Below are positions 33,789 to 43,389 of a stretch of 64,000 nucleotides of DNA, in pieces. The notes below the pieces were generated by a model, which searched no databases, was not told the origin of the DNA, and saw nothing but the letters and a program-made list of their open reading frames with translations. The stretch comes from an uncultured Blautia sp. Its GTDB lineage: Bacteria; Bacillota; Clostridia; Lachnospirales; Lachnospiraceae. The first letter of the stretch is position 1. Each line of letters starts with the position of its first letter. The position numbers were made by a program, and so were the translations under genes. The stretch covers positions 26,239-90,238 of the forward strand of contig UQHF01000012.1 of NCBI GenBank assembly GCA_900540785.1, read 5' to 3'.

Positions 33789-34928
33789 TTATTTTACAAT
33801 AATCTCGCTGTTTTTCACACAATATCCACCTTTACAGAAAGACCAGTCTCCCTCACATCCTCTGCCATACTTTTCTCCGATCATCACCGCAATGTATCCC
33901 GCAAGAAGACAAACCGGTGCAAATTGTGTAAGCGGCATGGAAATCGCATATTTTGCTTCCGGCACTTTAATATACACCGCCTCCAAATTCTCAAAATCAC
34001 TCTCATCACCATCTGTAATGACAGCCAGCGGTCTGTGCAGTTCGTTTGCATATTTGATAAACTCCCGATTGCGGCTCATTGCTGGATTCTTCGTATTTGC
34101 CACAAGAATCGTCCCCATATGTTTTGCATCTCTTACAAAGAAATTCAGATGAAACCATTCTTCCGTATTGATGTGCATCGCAAATTTTCCTGTTGCTTCC
34201 AGAATTTTTGCCTGACCGAACCAGGCTGTTGCATAATCAAATCCTGCTCCGACAAAATCGTAACATGGAAACTCTTTCCACTTTTCCGCCAGTTTTTTAC
34301 ACTGTTCTTTCATTTCCGGAAGAATATCTTTTAATCGTCTTCCCTGATCTTTTATATCCTGACGGTAAGCACAAGCCTGATCCATCGTATATTTTCCGCG
34401 TACTTCTCCAAATCGCACAGCCAGAAGAAGCAGCGCCATCACACTTACCATATAACTTCTGGTTCCAGGCGCGCTTGGGAAGGAAGGAATATCCAACTTC
34501 AAAATTTTATCTGCATATTTTCCTAAAGGAGACTCCGGATTTCCTGTTACTCCTAAAACGTAACAACCATGCTGCCGTGCTCTCTGTACTGCTTCTGATA
34601 CTCTCGCTCCGGTTCCGGAATTACTGACTGTGATCACAAGCGGATTTCTGCAGTCAACACCCATATGCTTTTCACAGTAAAAACGGCTCAATTCTATTGC
34701 AGTCACAACTTCTGTAGGAATTGATGTCAGCATTTCAAAAGCGTGTTTTGTTGCCATTGCAGCAGCATACGAATCTCCACAGCCTGTCAGCACAATTTTC
34801 TGAATGTTAAAAATCTCCTGAAAAGATAGTACCTTCCTCGTTTTTGGTTCCAAATCTTCATATTGCTGTTCAATCAGTTCTGGCAGGCTCTCCACCTGAC
34901 TGCACATAGAATTTTCGTATTTCTCCAT
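33789..34928 (-). CDS. SIS-domain sugar-phosphate isomerase/deaminase-like protein
   Basis: 379 residues with two SIS domains, as in GlmS isomerase halves, AgaS and FrlB. KIVLTGCGDSYAAAMATKHA (about residues 43-62) and PLVITVSNSGTGARVSEAVQ (about 94-113) are the phosphosugar-binding loops. YDFVGAGFDYATAWFGQAKI and HINTEEWFHLNFF mark the second domain; the Glu in NTEE is at the catalytic place of GlmS-type enzymes. There is no glutaminase domain. Likely substrates are amino-sugar or fructosamine 6-phosphates. First gene of the operon behind the GntR-type promoter at 34993-35037. Confidence 0.82.
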   Translation of the reverse strand: MEKYENSMCSQVESLPELIEQQYEDLEPKTRKVLSFQEIFNIQKIVLTGCGDSYAAAMATKHAFEMLTSIPTEVVTAIELSRFYCEKHMGVDCRNPLVITVSNSGTGARVSEAVQRARQHGCYVLGVTGNPESPLGKYADKILKLDIPSFPSAPGTRSYMVSVMALLLLAVRFGEVRGKYTMDQACAYRQDIKDQGRRLKDILPEMKEQCKKLAEKWKEFPCYDFVGAGFDYATAWFGQAKILEATGKFAMHINTEEWFHLNFFVRDAKHMGTILVANTKNPAMSRNREFIKYANELHRPLAVITDGDESDFENLEAVYIKVPEAKYAISMPLTQFAPVCLLAGYIAVMIGEKYGRGCEGDWSFCKGGYCVKNSEIIVK

Positions 34929-34992
34929 TTTTCTTCCCCTTTCCGTTTTGCGTATGTAGAATTATCTTCGCCTCTAACTTATATTATTTTTA

Positions 34993-35037
34993 ATACTTGT
35001 ATACACTTATATAAGCACATATATTGAAAAATGTCAA
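34993..35037 (-). promoter_or_regulatory. SIS-operon promoter with GntR-type operator
   Basis: Minus strand: TTGACA (35037-35032), 17-bp spacer, TTATAT (35014-35009), then the element ATACTTGTATAC (plus-strand reading, 34993-35004) just downstream of the -10. GTATAC is a short dyad of the HutC-type operator form. About 42 of 48 bases match the importer promoter at 44402-44449. Confidence 0.75.
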
Positions 35038-35098
35038 GTCATTTCCCATATTTTTTACACACCTGTTTCCAGCAAATTCCATATAGCTGGAATATCTA

Positions 35099-35132
35099 TT
35101 GACTTTTCTTTGCACGGGCATTATACTTGTAT
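35099..35132 (+). promoter_or_regulatory. gntR promoter with the same operator element
   Basis: TTGACT (35099-35104), 17-bp spacer, TATACT (35122-35127). ATACTTGTAT (35123-35132) overlaps the -10 and is followed by a variant ATACTTAGTAT, so autorepression is likely. Confidence 0.72.
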
Positions 35133-35176
35133 TAATATTAATACTTAGTATCTTAAATAAAACTATGAGGTTGTTT

Positions 35177-35953
35177 ATGAAAAATTATAACATTAACCGA
35201 GAATCCCCTGTTCCTGTTTATTATCAGGTAGCTACAGATTTGAAAAATCGAATCAGCAATGGCGAATGGGGCATAAAAGGGCAGCTTGCTTCCGAAAGCG
35301 AATTAATTGAACAATACGGAGTCAGCAGAGTCACGCTGCGACAGGCTCTTGCAGAGTTGGAAAAAGACGATATTATCAAGCGTTCCCGCGGAAAGCGTGC
35401 CATTGTAAACGAAAATCCACGACAGTTTATTCATGAATTAAAGTATTCTCTGGTAACAGGAACATACGAAACAGACAATAATCACCCCATGACTGCTGAA
35501 ATGATTGAACTGAAAAAAATAGAAGAACCTTATCCAGATGTAACAGAAGCTTTGCAGCTAAAAAAACATCAGGCGGCAATTTATTTCAAACGCCTTTTTA
35601 TCTGTGACAGCAAACCCATCGCTATCGGACGCTCCTGGCTTCCCTGCGACCTTGTTCCCAATCTTGAAACAGAAGGTCTGATCCATAATTCTCTTTCCCA
35701 GACCATTCAGGAACGTTATCACTTAAATGTAGTACGCGTGGATGATATTCTGGAAACAGTGCGGGCAAGCCTCTCAGACAGTCAGCTTCTGAATTCCGCA
35801 TACGACACACCTTTAATCAATATCAAAGGTCTTTCTTATCTTGATAATGGAAAACCATTGGAATATTCCAGCACCTTATGGCTTGGAGACCGTGTGCGTT
35901 TTGCTCTCTCCTTTACGAAAAGCAATGGCAGATTTCGAATGCACTCAACCTAA
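35177..35953 (+). CDS. GntR-family (HutC/UTRA) transcriptional regulator
   Basis: About 258 residues. The N-terminal winged helix is typical: PVYYQVATDLKNRI, then ASESELIEQYGVSRVTLRQA and ELEKDDIIKRSRGKRAIV (residues 10-80). The C-terminal UTRA ligand domain (about 90-250) would bind a sugar phosphate or related metabolite. The frame is open from 35099, but that position is inside the promoter; ATG 35177 (or 35165) is preferred. Divergent from the SIS operon. Its candidate operator ATACTTGTAT recurs in three promoters of the island. A terminator follows immediately. Confidence 0.9.
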   Translation: MKNYNINRESPVPVYYQVATDLKNRISNGEWGIKGQLASESELIEQYGVSRVTLRQALAELEKDDIIKRSRGKRAIVNENPRQFIHELKYSLVTGTYETDNNHPMTAEMIELKKIEEPYPDVTEALQLKKHQAAIYFKRLFICDSKPIAIGRSWLPCDLVPNLETEGLIHNSLSQTIQERYHLNVVRVDDILETVRASLSDSQLLNSAYDTPLINIKGLSYLDNGKPLEYSSTLWLGDRVRFALSFTKSNGRFRMHST

Positions 35954-35957
35954 AAAA

Positions 35958-35996
35958 GACATATCACTTTATTGTTTTCCTTTAAAGTGATATGTC
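35958..35996. terminator. Bidirectional terminator between gntR and the GH95 gene
   Basis: GACATATCACTTTA pairs with AAAGTGATATGTC across a roughly 12-base loop, with A- and T-rich flanks on both sides; it lies between convergent genes. Confidence 0.85.
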
Positions 35997-36014
35997 TTCT
36001 TTATTTATCTTTAT

Positions 36015-38561
36015 TTATTTGTTTATAAAATAAGTTTCCCCTGCCTGTGTAGAGAAAGAAATTCTGTCATTTCCCTGTTTTTCTGCAGCTACCTGATTTC
36101 CATTCGCGTCTGTTACATGATATGCAGACAGATTTTTATATTCACCGGTAAATAAACCGCCGTTACGTGAAGTCACTGCAAAAGATTCTGCTGTTCCGTC
36201 TGTCCATTTCATATCAAGCACAAAGTTTCCTCTGGCAACAATTCCTTTTACATATCCTGTCTTCCACTGCCCCGGCAGCGCAGGAAGAAGCTGCACATAA
36301 CCAAGCTGGCTCTGCAGAAGCATTTCATTGATCCCGGCCGTATAACCGAAGTTTCCGTCAATCTGGAAAATCGGATATTCTTTATAATTGGCTCCGCCGC
36401 CGTGGGAGGAGAACAGGTTTGTAAGGAAACCGGAGTTTCCGCCGCCAACTGCAGACTGAATAATCTGGAACGCCTCTCCTGCATGTCCGGTACGTGCCCA
36501 GAGATTCAGCTTATGTGCCTTTGACCAGCCTGTTGCATCCAGACCGCGTTCATTCAGAGAAACGATTGCCGCGTCCATAAATTCCGGCGCGTCTTTGCTG
36601 ATGATATTACATGGATACAGCGCCATCAAATGTGACAGATGACGGTGCGGCGGCTGCTGTCCGCCTGTTTCTGCTCCAAGACTCTGTCTCCACTGCGGAA
36701 TATTGATTTCCGGAAGCTCTCCTGCCTGTGCTTTTCCGATATGAGTTTCCTCAAACCATTCTTTTACCTGTCCGTCTGCACCAACAAGCACAGGATTTAA
36801 TTTTTCCTGTTTTTCTCTCCATTTAAGAACAAGATCCTCATCTACTCCCAGAATCTGCGCTGCCTGAATGGTATTTTCAAAATGCTGCCAGATAAACTGC
36901 TGGTCATAGGAAGCACCGTTTGCGATCGGTCCGTTTTCCGGAGAATAAGACGGAGCAGAAACATATCGTTTCTGATAATCACTCCAATAAAGTGCCTCGT
37001 TCCAGAAATTTGCCACCTCTTTCATGGAAGGATAAAGTCTCTCTAAAAATTCTCTGTCCTCTGTGTAAAGATAATATTCATAGGAATTCAGAAGCGCCCA
37101 TGCAGAACCGATAGGATTCCAGCCTGCCGCATTATTCTTCTGTCCCATTGTTACGAACATATATGGTGTGCTGAAACAGCCCACAAGCCATCCATTTTCC
37201 TGACCTTCCTCACTTTTGATCCCAAAAGCAGAAGCTGCTGCTGTACGGCCTGCTTCCCTGAGAACGTCCAGATAATCCTGGTAAGGAAGGAGACATTCTC
37301 CCAGGTTGCTTGCCATAGTCGGCCAGTAATTCATCTGCACATTAATATTAAAGTGATAATCACCGCCCCATTCAAAGTGCTCTTCTCCCCATACACCCTG
37401 AAGGTTGGTAGGAAGCGCCCCTTCTCTGGAACCTGCGATCGTGAGATAACGTCCAAACTGATAGCAGATAACTTCCATTGCCCTCTGTTCCTTTTCAGAT
37501 GGAAGGACACCGCCATTTTTTTCTACCATATTGCGGTATTTCTGTAACAGCTCATCTGTAGGAATCTGCGGGATTTCTTCGTCAAAACTAAGCTCCATAC
37601 GGGAAAACAGACTGGAATAATCCTGGATATGCGCTTCTTTTAACACTTCATATCCTTTTTCTGCCGCTTCATTGATACGTTTTGTCACTGCATGATGCGG
37701 GTCTTCTCCGCGGAAAGAAGGAAACTCCATCTTATAATCTGTACCACATGCAAGAAGCAGAGTAACAGCATCTGCTTTTTCCACACAAATATGCGTACCG
37801 TCAGAAGTCATGCTTCCGCCTTCCGGAAGCACCTTTACCTGCGCCTCTGTTTTTAAGCCATTGCTTAACAGGACATTCTTCATAGTAATGGTATTTCCGT
37901 CCACCACATTGGATAACTGGGTTCCGCCTGTGCAGTCCTCTAATCCAACAGAAACAGTAATGCTCTCTTTTTCACTTGCAGTCAGACGGATTGCCAGAAC
38001 ATTATCGGGATAGCTGTTAAAGTATTCTCTTACATAGTGAACTCCCTCATAATCATAGGAAACAGTTGCCAGAGCTGTGCGTAAATCCAGGTCACGGACG
38101 TAATTCTCTGCTTTCGCCTCATCTGATACATCAGTAGAAATATAAAGATTCGCATAGTCCTGAGGGTCTTCATACCCGGTTAAATCGCCCATAAGCTTAT
38201 TTAACCAATCCATTGCTTCTCCTTTTGTATCTGTCCCGCACGCCTGATAAGAGTCCCCGTCAAAACCAAATACATGCTCTGATTTATCATCCAGTTTTTT
38301 ACGGAGAGCATCCAGGTCTTTCTTTATGGTATCCAGCTCTTCCTTTGTATCTGCAGGGTTGGTATTTCCATATTTATAATTGATTTTTTCGGAAGGACCT
38401 CCATTCCATACCGTCTTCTCATTAATATGGATTTTATCTTTCTTCACTCCGCCGAATATGAGCGCACCCATATATCCGTTTCCAACTGCCAGAGCTTCTG
38501 TCTGCCAGTCTTTCGCCGGTTTTTGATACCATATTCTGAGAAGATTATTATTTTGATTCAT
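36015..38561 (-). CDS. GH95-family alpha-L-fucosidase, cytoplasmic
   Basis: 848-residue glycoside hydrolase of family 95. The N-terminal beta domain has RIWYQKPAKDWQTEALAVGN and INEKTVWNGGPSE. The (alpha/alpha)6 barrel has GGDYHFNINVQMNYWPTMAS, whose two Asn match catalytic residues of characterised GH95 enzymes. Around FQIDGNFGYTAGINEMLLQS is the conserved Asp/Glu region. There is no signal peptide or anchor, so it acts on oligosaccharides inside the cell. GH95 is mainly alpha-1,2-L-fucosidase, though some members act on galactosides. The ABC importer nearby could supply the substrate. Own promoter at 38641-38669. Confidence 0.88.
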   Translation of the reverse strand: MNQNNNLLRIWYQKPAKDWQTEALAVGNGYMGALIFGGVKKDKIHINEKTVWNGGPSEKINYKYGNTNPADTKEELDTIKKDLDALRKKLDDKSEHVFGFDGDSYQACGTDTKGEAMDWLNKLMGDLTGYEDPQDYANLYISTDVSDEAKAENYVRDLDLRTALATVSYDYEGVHYVREYFNSYPDNVLAIRLTASEKESITVSVGLEDCTGGTQLSNVVDGNTITMKNVLLSNGLKTEAQVKVLPEGGSMTSDGTHICVEKADAVTLLLACGTDYKMEFPSFRGEDPHHAVTKRINEAAEKGYEVLKEAHIQDYSSLFSRMELSFDEEIPQIPTDELLQKYRNMVEKNGGVLPSEKEQRAMEVICYQFGRYLTIAGSREGALPTNLQGVWGEEHFEWGGDYHFNINVQMNYWPTMASNLGECLLPYQDYLDVLREAGRTAAASAFGIKSEEGQENGWLVGCFSTPYMFVTMGQKNNAAGWNPIGSAWALLNSYEYYLYTEDREFLERLYPSMKEVANFWNEALYWSDYQKRYVSAPSYSPENGPIANGASYDQQFIWQHFENTIQAAQILGVDEDLVLKWREKQEKLNPVLVGADGQVKEWFEETHIGKAQAGELPEINIPQWRQSLGAETGGQQPPHRHLSHLMALYPCNIISKDAPEFMDAAIVSLNERGLDATGWSKAHKLNLWARTGHAGEAFQIIQSAVGGGNSGFLTNLFSSHGGGANYKEYPIFQIDGNFGYTAGINEMLLQSQLGYVQLLPALPGQWKTGYVKGIVARGNFVLDMKWTDGTAESFAVTSRNGGLFTGEYKNLSAYHVTDANGNQVAAEKQGNDRISFSTQAGETYFINK

Positions 38562-38640
38562 TCTTTTTCCTCCGTATACGCCAGAATTATATATATTTCA
38601 CATACAAAATCACGATTCAAATTGTATATGACTGTAAAAT

Positions 38641-38669
38641 ATAATACACGGTCACAGATATAAAATCAA
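38641..38669 (-). promoter_or_regulatory. Predicted promoter of the GH95 gene
   Basis: Minus strand TTGATT (38669-38664), 17-bp spacer, TATTAT (38646-38641). It gives an 80-base leader. I do not see the ATACTTGTAT element here, so this gene may escape the GntR regulator. Confidence 0.6.
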
Positions 38670-38686
38670 TAGCTTCTGTAAAATTG

Positions 38687-39370
38687 TCATATATCTATTC
38701 CTGAGATTTGATTGATTTGTGCAAGACCATTAAGGATTTTTACCTTGCTGTATCCTGCCGGAAAAACAGCCTCTACATTCATCTCTGTTTTTCCTGAGTT
38801 CTTTTTTCTCATTCTCACAGAAGCGATGGTGATTTTTTCTTCCTGAAACAGGTTTTCAATGTCCTGCAGAATGTCCCCATCTTCTGCAAATTCTATCTTT
38901 ACCCATGCCCGATAAGGTTCTTTTGCCAGAACCTTAATATTATGCAAAAGAAACTGCACACAGATCATAACAGCCGTTGCCGCAGCAGATAAGATCCATT
39001 GTCCGGCTCCCACAGAAAGCCCTACTCCGGCAGTTACCCATATGCCTGCTGCCGTAGTCAGCCCATTTACCGCATTATTTCTTACAAATATAACACCGGC
39101 TCCCAGAAAACCGATTCCACTTACAACCTGAGCAGCGATCCGCGCTCCGTCTGCTCCGGGCAAATCTGCAAATCCATATTTCGACACTATCATCATCAAT
39201 GCAGACCCCATACATACAAGAGCATGCGTCCTCATTCCTGCACCTTTATGGCGATGCTTTCTCTCAAATCCAATTGCACCTCCCAGAATACAGGCTCCGA
39301 TCATTCGAAATATATACTCTTTCTGGTCACATAATGCTTCTGTCAGATAGATCCATAATTCACTGTCCAT
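38687..39370 (-). CDS. MgtC/SapB-family membrane protein
   Basis: 227 residues. N-terminal membrane domain with the MgtC signatures GACILGGAIGFERKHRHKGA and GMRTHALVCMGSALMMIVSK. These are followed by GIGFLGAGVIFVRNNAVNGL and a C-terminal ACT-like soluble domain (about residues 150-227). In Salmonella MgtC acts in adaptation to low Mg2+ and inhibits F-ATPase; other homologues are uncharacterised. ATG 39370 is chosen over 39418, since GAGGTGG precedes it. It sits inside a sugar island without obvious link to it. Confidence 0.88.
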   Translation of the reverse strand: MDSELWIYLTEALCDQKEYIFRMIGACILGGAIGFERKHRHKGAGMRTHALVCMGSALMMIVSKYGFADLPGADGARIAAQVVSGIGFLGAGVIFVRNNAVNGLTTAAGIWVTAGVGLSVGAGQWILSAAATAVMICVQFLLHNIKVLAKEPYRAWVKIEFAEDGDILQDIENLFQEEKITIASVRMRKKNSGKTEMNVEAVFPAGYSKVKILNGLAQINQISGIDI

Positions 39371-39399
39371 ATACCACCTCACCCTTTTCCTATAAAGTA

Positions 39400-39441
39400 A
39401 GGCAAGACATTCAAACATGAAATCTGTTTGCTGTCTTGCCT
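39400..39441 (-). terminator. Hairpin between the isomerase and mgtC-like genes
   Basis: GGCAAGACA / TGTCTTGCC with an inner CAAACA / TGTTTG extension. The T-run is stronger on the plus strand; on the minus strand the tail is TTACTTTAT. It probably ends or attenuates the importer operon. Confidence 0.6.
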
Positions 39442-39447
39442 TTTTTC

Positions 39448-40326
39448 TTAATCATAAAGTTTCAGTAAATAATTTCCTACTTCCACACTGTGCTTCAAAG
39501 CCGACAGCACCAGTTCCTTTGGCATACGCATCGTATACCGGTGGACTTCATAAGTAAAATCCCCCCGATATTCTACACTTTTTAAAGCTTTCATTACTTT
39601 ATTCCAGTTTGTATCACCGCTGTAGGGCAGAAGATGATCTTCATATCTGCTTATAAAATCAGAAATATGCGTTGCCTTTAATCTTTTTCCTATGAGTTGC
39701 AGAGAAGTATGTATATCCTGTTTCATGATTTCTGAATGCTCTACGTCCCAGCATACGCCCACATTATCAAAATCTCTGGATAAGGTGTCGACCAAGTCTG
39801 CTACTTCTTCTGCATTCGCCGTATATCTCCTTCTTGGTGATATATTCAAATCCCACAAATTTTCTATGGCAATTCCAACTCTATGCTTTGCCGCCAGTTC
39901 CAGCCTCGGCTTTAAATATTCTATGGTTTTTTCTTTGGAACTCTTATATGGAGTAGAAGATTCAAAGTCTGTCCCTGCATGAATGACCAGCCAGGGGATT
40001 TCCAGAATAGAAGCTCCTACAATACTTCTTCTGACATACTCATCTTGTAATTCCCTGTCTTCCGGATTTTTCTCGCAGAAATTATAAAAATAGGAATGTC
40101 CCTGTGAAAATGAAATATTTCGTCTGTCAGCGCAAGCTTTTATCTGATACACCCATTCTTTCCATTTTTCCCCTGCGAATGGCGTATGGAATCTGGCACA
40201 ATCAAGAAAATTCATATCCATGATCTGGTATCCGGCCTTGCTGCACATATCTATAGAATCTTCTATTTTTGCCTTTGTTCCATCGGGTCTATTAAAGTAT
40301 ATGCAGGTTGAAGTTGATAATCGCAT
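39448..40326 (-). CDS. Sugar phosphate isomerase/epimerase (xylose isomerase-like TIM barrel)
   Basis: 292-residue AP endonuclease 2/xylose isomerase-like TIM barrel (PF01261). Metal ligands are spread along the chain as expected: WLVIHAGTDFE, GIAIENLW, VGVCWDVEHSEI, LKATHISDF and the closing GDFTYEVHR. Family members isomerise or epimerise free or phosphorylated sugars; the substrate cannot be read. Last gene of the importer operon, 23 bp after the HAD hydrolase. Confidence 0.83.
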   Translation of the reverse strand: MRLSTSTCIYFNRPDGTKAKIEDSIDMCSKAGYQIMDMNFLDCARFHTPFAGEKWKEWVYQIKACADRRNISFSQGHSYFYNFCEKNPEDRELQDEYVRRSIVGASILEIPWLVIHAGTDFESSTPYKSSKEKTIEYLKPRLELAAKHRVGIAIENLWDLNISPRRRYTANAEEVADLVDTLSRDFDNVGVCWDVEHSEIMKQDIHTSLQLIGKRLKATHISDFISRYEDHLLPYSGDTNWNKVMKALKSVEYRGDFTYEVHRYTMRMPKELVLSALKHSVEVGNYLLKLYD

Positions 40327-40349
40327 GATTTTCCCTCATTTCTATACAT

Positions 40350-41147
40350 CTATACAAGAATATGGCAATACTTTTTTACTGCTTCTTCCACACCGTCTAT
40401 ACAGCGTCCCTGTGCAACAAAATCCGCAGCTTTTTTCGCTTCTTCTGTCGCATTTCCCACAGCAACGCCTACACCTGCCTCTCTCAGCATCTCAATATCG
40501 TTCTGATGGTCTCCTATTGCAAGAATATCTTCCAGATCAATATCCAGATGCTGTGATAAAATCTGTAATGCCGAGGCTTTCGTAGAATTTTTATTTACAA
40601 TCTCTACGGCTTTATTCGTATATCTTGTAAATCCATACATATCCGGCAGTTTTTTACAGAGCTCTTCCAGAATACCTATTGCACCTTCCCGAACATCATC
40701 CATTATCATCAGTTTATCTATATACAGATTTTCCCATTCCTTCTCTGTAAATATATGCGTATCAAAATATCTGTGAAATGTTTCTCTCTGTGCCATGATC
40801 CAGGGAGTCACTTTATAAACCGTCTCTTTGCCGTCTATACTGTAAACTAAAGACATATTCATACGATCTGCCTGTTCCAGAATATTCCGCAGGCCTTTCA
40901 GGGGGATTTTATTTCGCCTCAGAACTCTCTTCTGATCTACGATCGTAACTCCATTACAGGCAATATAAGGAATTGTAATTCCCAGTTTTTTTATGTATTT
41001 ATCAGCCATACATTCCACTCTGCCAGTCGCAATGGTAAACATAATGCCTTTTTCCTTCAGGGCGTGTACGATATTTACAGCTTTTTCCGACAGTACTTCG
41101 TCTTTGTCTATCAGGGTTCCGTCCATATCGCTAATGACTAATTTCAC
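40350..41147 (-). CDS. Cof-type HAD-IIB phosphatase
   Basis: About 265 residues. Motif I LVISDMDGTLIDKDE carries the nucleophile Asp, TIATGR is motif II, and AIGDHQNDIEMLREAGVGVA is motifs III-IV. The cap domain is of the IIB type. The likely start is GTG 41147 (or the adjacent GTG 41150), directly after an AGAGGTG box; the upstream open frame runs back into the binding-protein gene and is not credible. Such enzymes dephosphorylate sugar phosphates. Fourth gene of the importer operon. Confidence 0.87.
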   Translation of the reverse strand: MKLVISDMDGTLIDKDEVLSEKAVNIVHALKEKGIMFTIATGRVECMADKYIKKLGITIPYIACNGVTIVDQKRVLRRNKIPLKGLRNILEQADRMNMSLVYSIDGKETVYKVTPWIMAQRETFHRYFDTHIFTEKEWENLYIDKLMIMDDVREGAIGILEELCKKLPDMYGFTRYTNKAVEIVNKNSTKASALQILSQHLDIDLEDILAIGDHQNDIEMLREAGVGVAVGNATEEAKKAADFVAQGRCIDGVEEAVKKYCHILV

Positions 41148-41166
41148 CACATAATCACCTCTTCGT

Positions 41167-42510
41167 TTACCCGTTTGCCCGCACGTAGGCAGCCAGTTTT
41201 TCATTACACTGCTCCACAATATTATACAGAGTGGTATCCTTATCCTGATTTCCCGCACCAAACTCCGCCATATTATTTTTAATTACTTCATCAATCTCCC
41301 AGTTAATAATATCAAACGGCTCCTGTACATTTACATTTGACGCTGCCATCTGATCCACTGCCACTTTATAATCAGGATTTTCTTCCAGATATGTTTTCAT
41401 ACTTTCTTCTTCATATGTTTTCGTATTAACCGGAAGGTAACCTGTTGCAATATCAAATTTTGCCTGTACTTCCGGTGATGCAAGATACTGAGTAAAAATC
41501 CAGGACGCCTCTACCTCTTTTTCATCACCTTTATCAAACATTGCCAGACAGGAACCTCCTATAGCTGTTCCGCCTTTGTCGTTTGCATCTACCTTTGGAA
41601 GCGGAGCCGTTCCCCACTCAAAGTTTTCGCCAACCAGGCTGTTTATTTTTCCGATTCTTGCAGAAGACATAATCGCCATACCAAATAACTGCATCGCAAA
41701 TTCTTCATTAATATTGTCCTCTATCTCTTTGTATCCGCCGGACTGAATTACTTTTTCCCATTCTGTCAGGAATTTATCAAGTGTCCCGTCCTCTCCACAA
41801 GTCAGCTTTGACATCATTCCTGCACGGCCTCCCTCATTATCTCCGAAGAAATTATAATCGCCCTGTCCTCCAATCCAGTTAACAAGCTGGTATCTTCTGA
41901 CTGCAACATTTAACCCGTAACGCGTAATTTCATCTCCGTCTTTTTGTACAAGCTTTTCGCAGGCTTCTGCCATCTCCGCTATGGTTGCCGGCGGATTTTC
42001 AGGATCAAGACCAGCCTCTTCAAACATTGTTTTATTATAATATAATAGTATACTGGATACGTTAAATGGCATGGCAATCATTTCGTCTTTATACGATACA
42101 GCGCGTACTGCATGTTCATCAATCTCTTCTTTGGGAACTAAGATATTTTCCCCTTTCTCATACATATCATCTACTTTTACCAACTGCTCATATCCCAGAG
42201 CAGACGGGATACAACTGCACACAACCTGTCCTACATTAGGGAAATTTTTTGTGTCATTTGCCTGCGCAAGGGTTTTCAGTTTTTCGCTTACATCGTCTCC
42301 CTGATACACGCTCTCTACTGTAATTCCCTTTTCTTTTCCCACTGTCTCGTTAAAATCTTTTACTACCGCCTCCATCGCTTCTCCATTGACACCGGACATC
42401 GTATGCCAGTATTCAATTTTCACATTTTCTTTTGCACTTACACTTGCCGGACACATTGTAACACACATAGCTCCAGCCATTGCCAGACTCATTAATTTTT
42501 TCATCTTCAT
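41167..42510 (-). CDS. ABC transporter extracellular sugar-binding protein
   Basis: 447-residue family 1 solute-binding protein. The signal peptide ends near PASVSA at residue 26. I see no convincing lipobox, which is unusual for a Gram-positive binding protein; an alternative is Cys16 in AGAMC, but Met precedes it. The mature start KIEYWHTMSGVNGEAMEAVV is typical of the oligosaccharide group. Preceded by both permease genes. Together with the GH95 fucosidase it may bind a fucosylated oligosaccharide, which is inference from position. Confidence 0.87.
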   Translation of the reverse strand: MKMKKLMSLAMAGAMCVTMCPASVSAKENVKIEYWHTMSGVNGEAMEAVVKDFNETVGKEKGITVESVYQGDDVSEKLKTLAQANDTKNFPNVGQVVCSCIPSALGYEQLVKVDDMYEKGENILVPKEEIDEHAVRAVSYKDEMIAMPFNVSSILLYYNKTMFEEAGLDPENPPATIAEMAEACEKLVQKDGDEITRYGLNVAVRRYQLVNWIGGQGDYNFFGDNEGGRAGMMSKLTCGEDGTLDKFLTEWEKVIQSGGYKEIEDNINEEFAMQLFGMAIMSSARIGKINSLVGENFEWGTAPLPKVDANDKGGTAIGGSCLAMFDKGDEKEVEASWIFTQYLASPEVQAKFDIATGYLPVNTKTYEEESMKTYLEENPDYKVAVDQMAASNVNVQEPFDIINWEIDEVIKNNMAEFGAGNQDKDTTLYNIVEQCNEKLAAYVRANG

Positions 42511-42543
42511 AATTTTTCTCCTTTTCGTTTTATTTGTTTTTTG

Positions 42544-43389
42544 TTATCCTTTTACAGCTCCACCCATAAGTCCTCCTACTATCTGCTTCCGGAATATAAT
42601 AAAAATAACGGCAATAGGTAAAAGAACAAGAACAGATGCTGCCATAATTGGTCCATATACAGTTCCCTCCGGGAAATTCAGCATGGTAACACCTACCTGA
42701 ACGGTTCGTAATTCATTTTTATTTGTTACCAGCATAGGCCACAGATACGTATTCCATGTTCCAATAAATGCAGATATAAATACCGTTGTAAGAACCGGCT
42801 TATTCAGAGGAAGCAAGATGGTAGCAAAAAATCTGAAATTGCTGCAGCCGTCTACTTCCGATGCCTCTTTTATCTCTTTTGAAAAAGTCAGAAAGTTCTG
42901 GCGCATGATAAAAATATTCATAGCCGATACCATAAATACTACCATCATTCCCAGATAAGTATTGATGAGTCCCAGCTTTGAAACAGTCTGATAATTTGTT
43001 ACCAGAACTACATCTCCCGGAATCATAACTGTTCCCATTGTCAGCGCAAACAGGAAACTTTTCCCTCTGAATTCATAAAAGGAAAAAGCATATGCCGCCA
43101 TACTTGCCGTTATAATTCGGATCACAGACGATACACCTGCCAGGATCAATGAATTCAGCATGTATCTTCCAAGCGTAGTCGCTGTCACAGCTACCTTATA
43201 ATGCTCCAGAGTCACACTTCTCGGAATCAGTCTCGGCGGATTGCTCAATATCTGATCAGACGGCATAAACGAAATCAGCACTGCATAGATGATCGGTGAA
43301 ATAATCAGCAGCCCTACACATACTGCGAATATCTGAAATATTATATTTTTTATTGTTTTTTTCTTTTTGTTTGTATTCAAATATTTCAT
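42544..43389 (-). CDS. Sugar ABC transporter permease (MalG type)
   Basis: 281-residue inner-membrane permease with about six helices. The EAA loop EASEVDGCSN...ILLPL (about residues 195-215) contacts the ATPase. The C-terminus ends VGGLMGGAVKG, typical of MalG-type proteins. It overlaps the stop/start of the first permease by one base (43389). No ATPase gene follows; a shared MsmK/UgpC-type ATPase elsewhere would be required. Confidence 0.92.
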   Translation of the reverse strand: MKYLNTNKKKKTIKNIIFQIFAVCVGLLIISPIIYAVLISFMPSDQILSNPPRLIPRSVTLEHYKVAVTATTLGRYMLNSLILAGVSSVIRIITASMAAYAFSFYEFRGKSFLFALTMGTVMIPGDVVLVTNYQTVSKLGLINTYLGMMVVFMVSAMNIFIMRQNFLTFSKEIKEASEVDGCSNFRFFATILLPLNKPVLTTVFISAFIGTWNTYLWPMLVTNKNELRTVQVGVTMLNFPEGTVYGPIMAASVLVLLPIAVIFIIFRKQIVGGLMGGAVKG

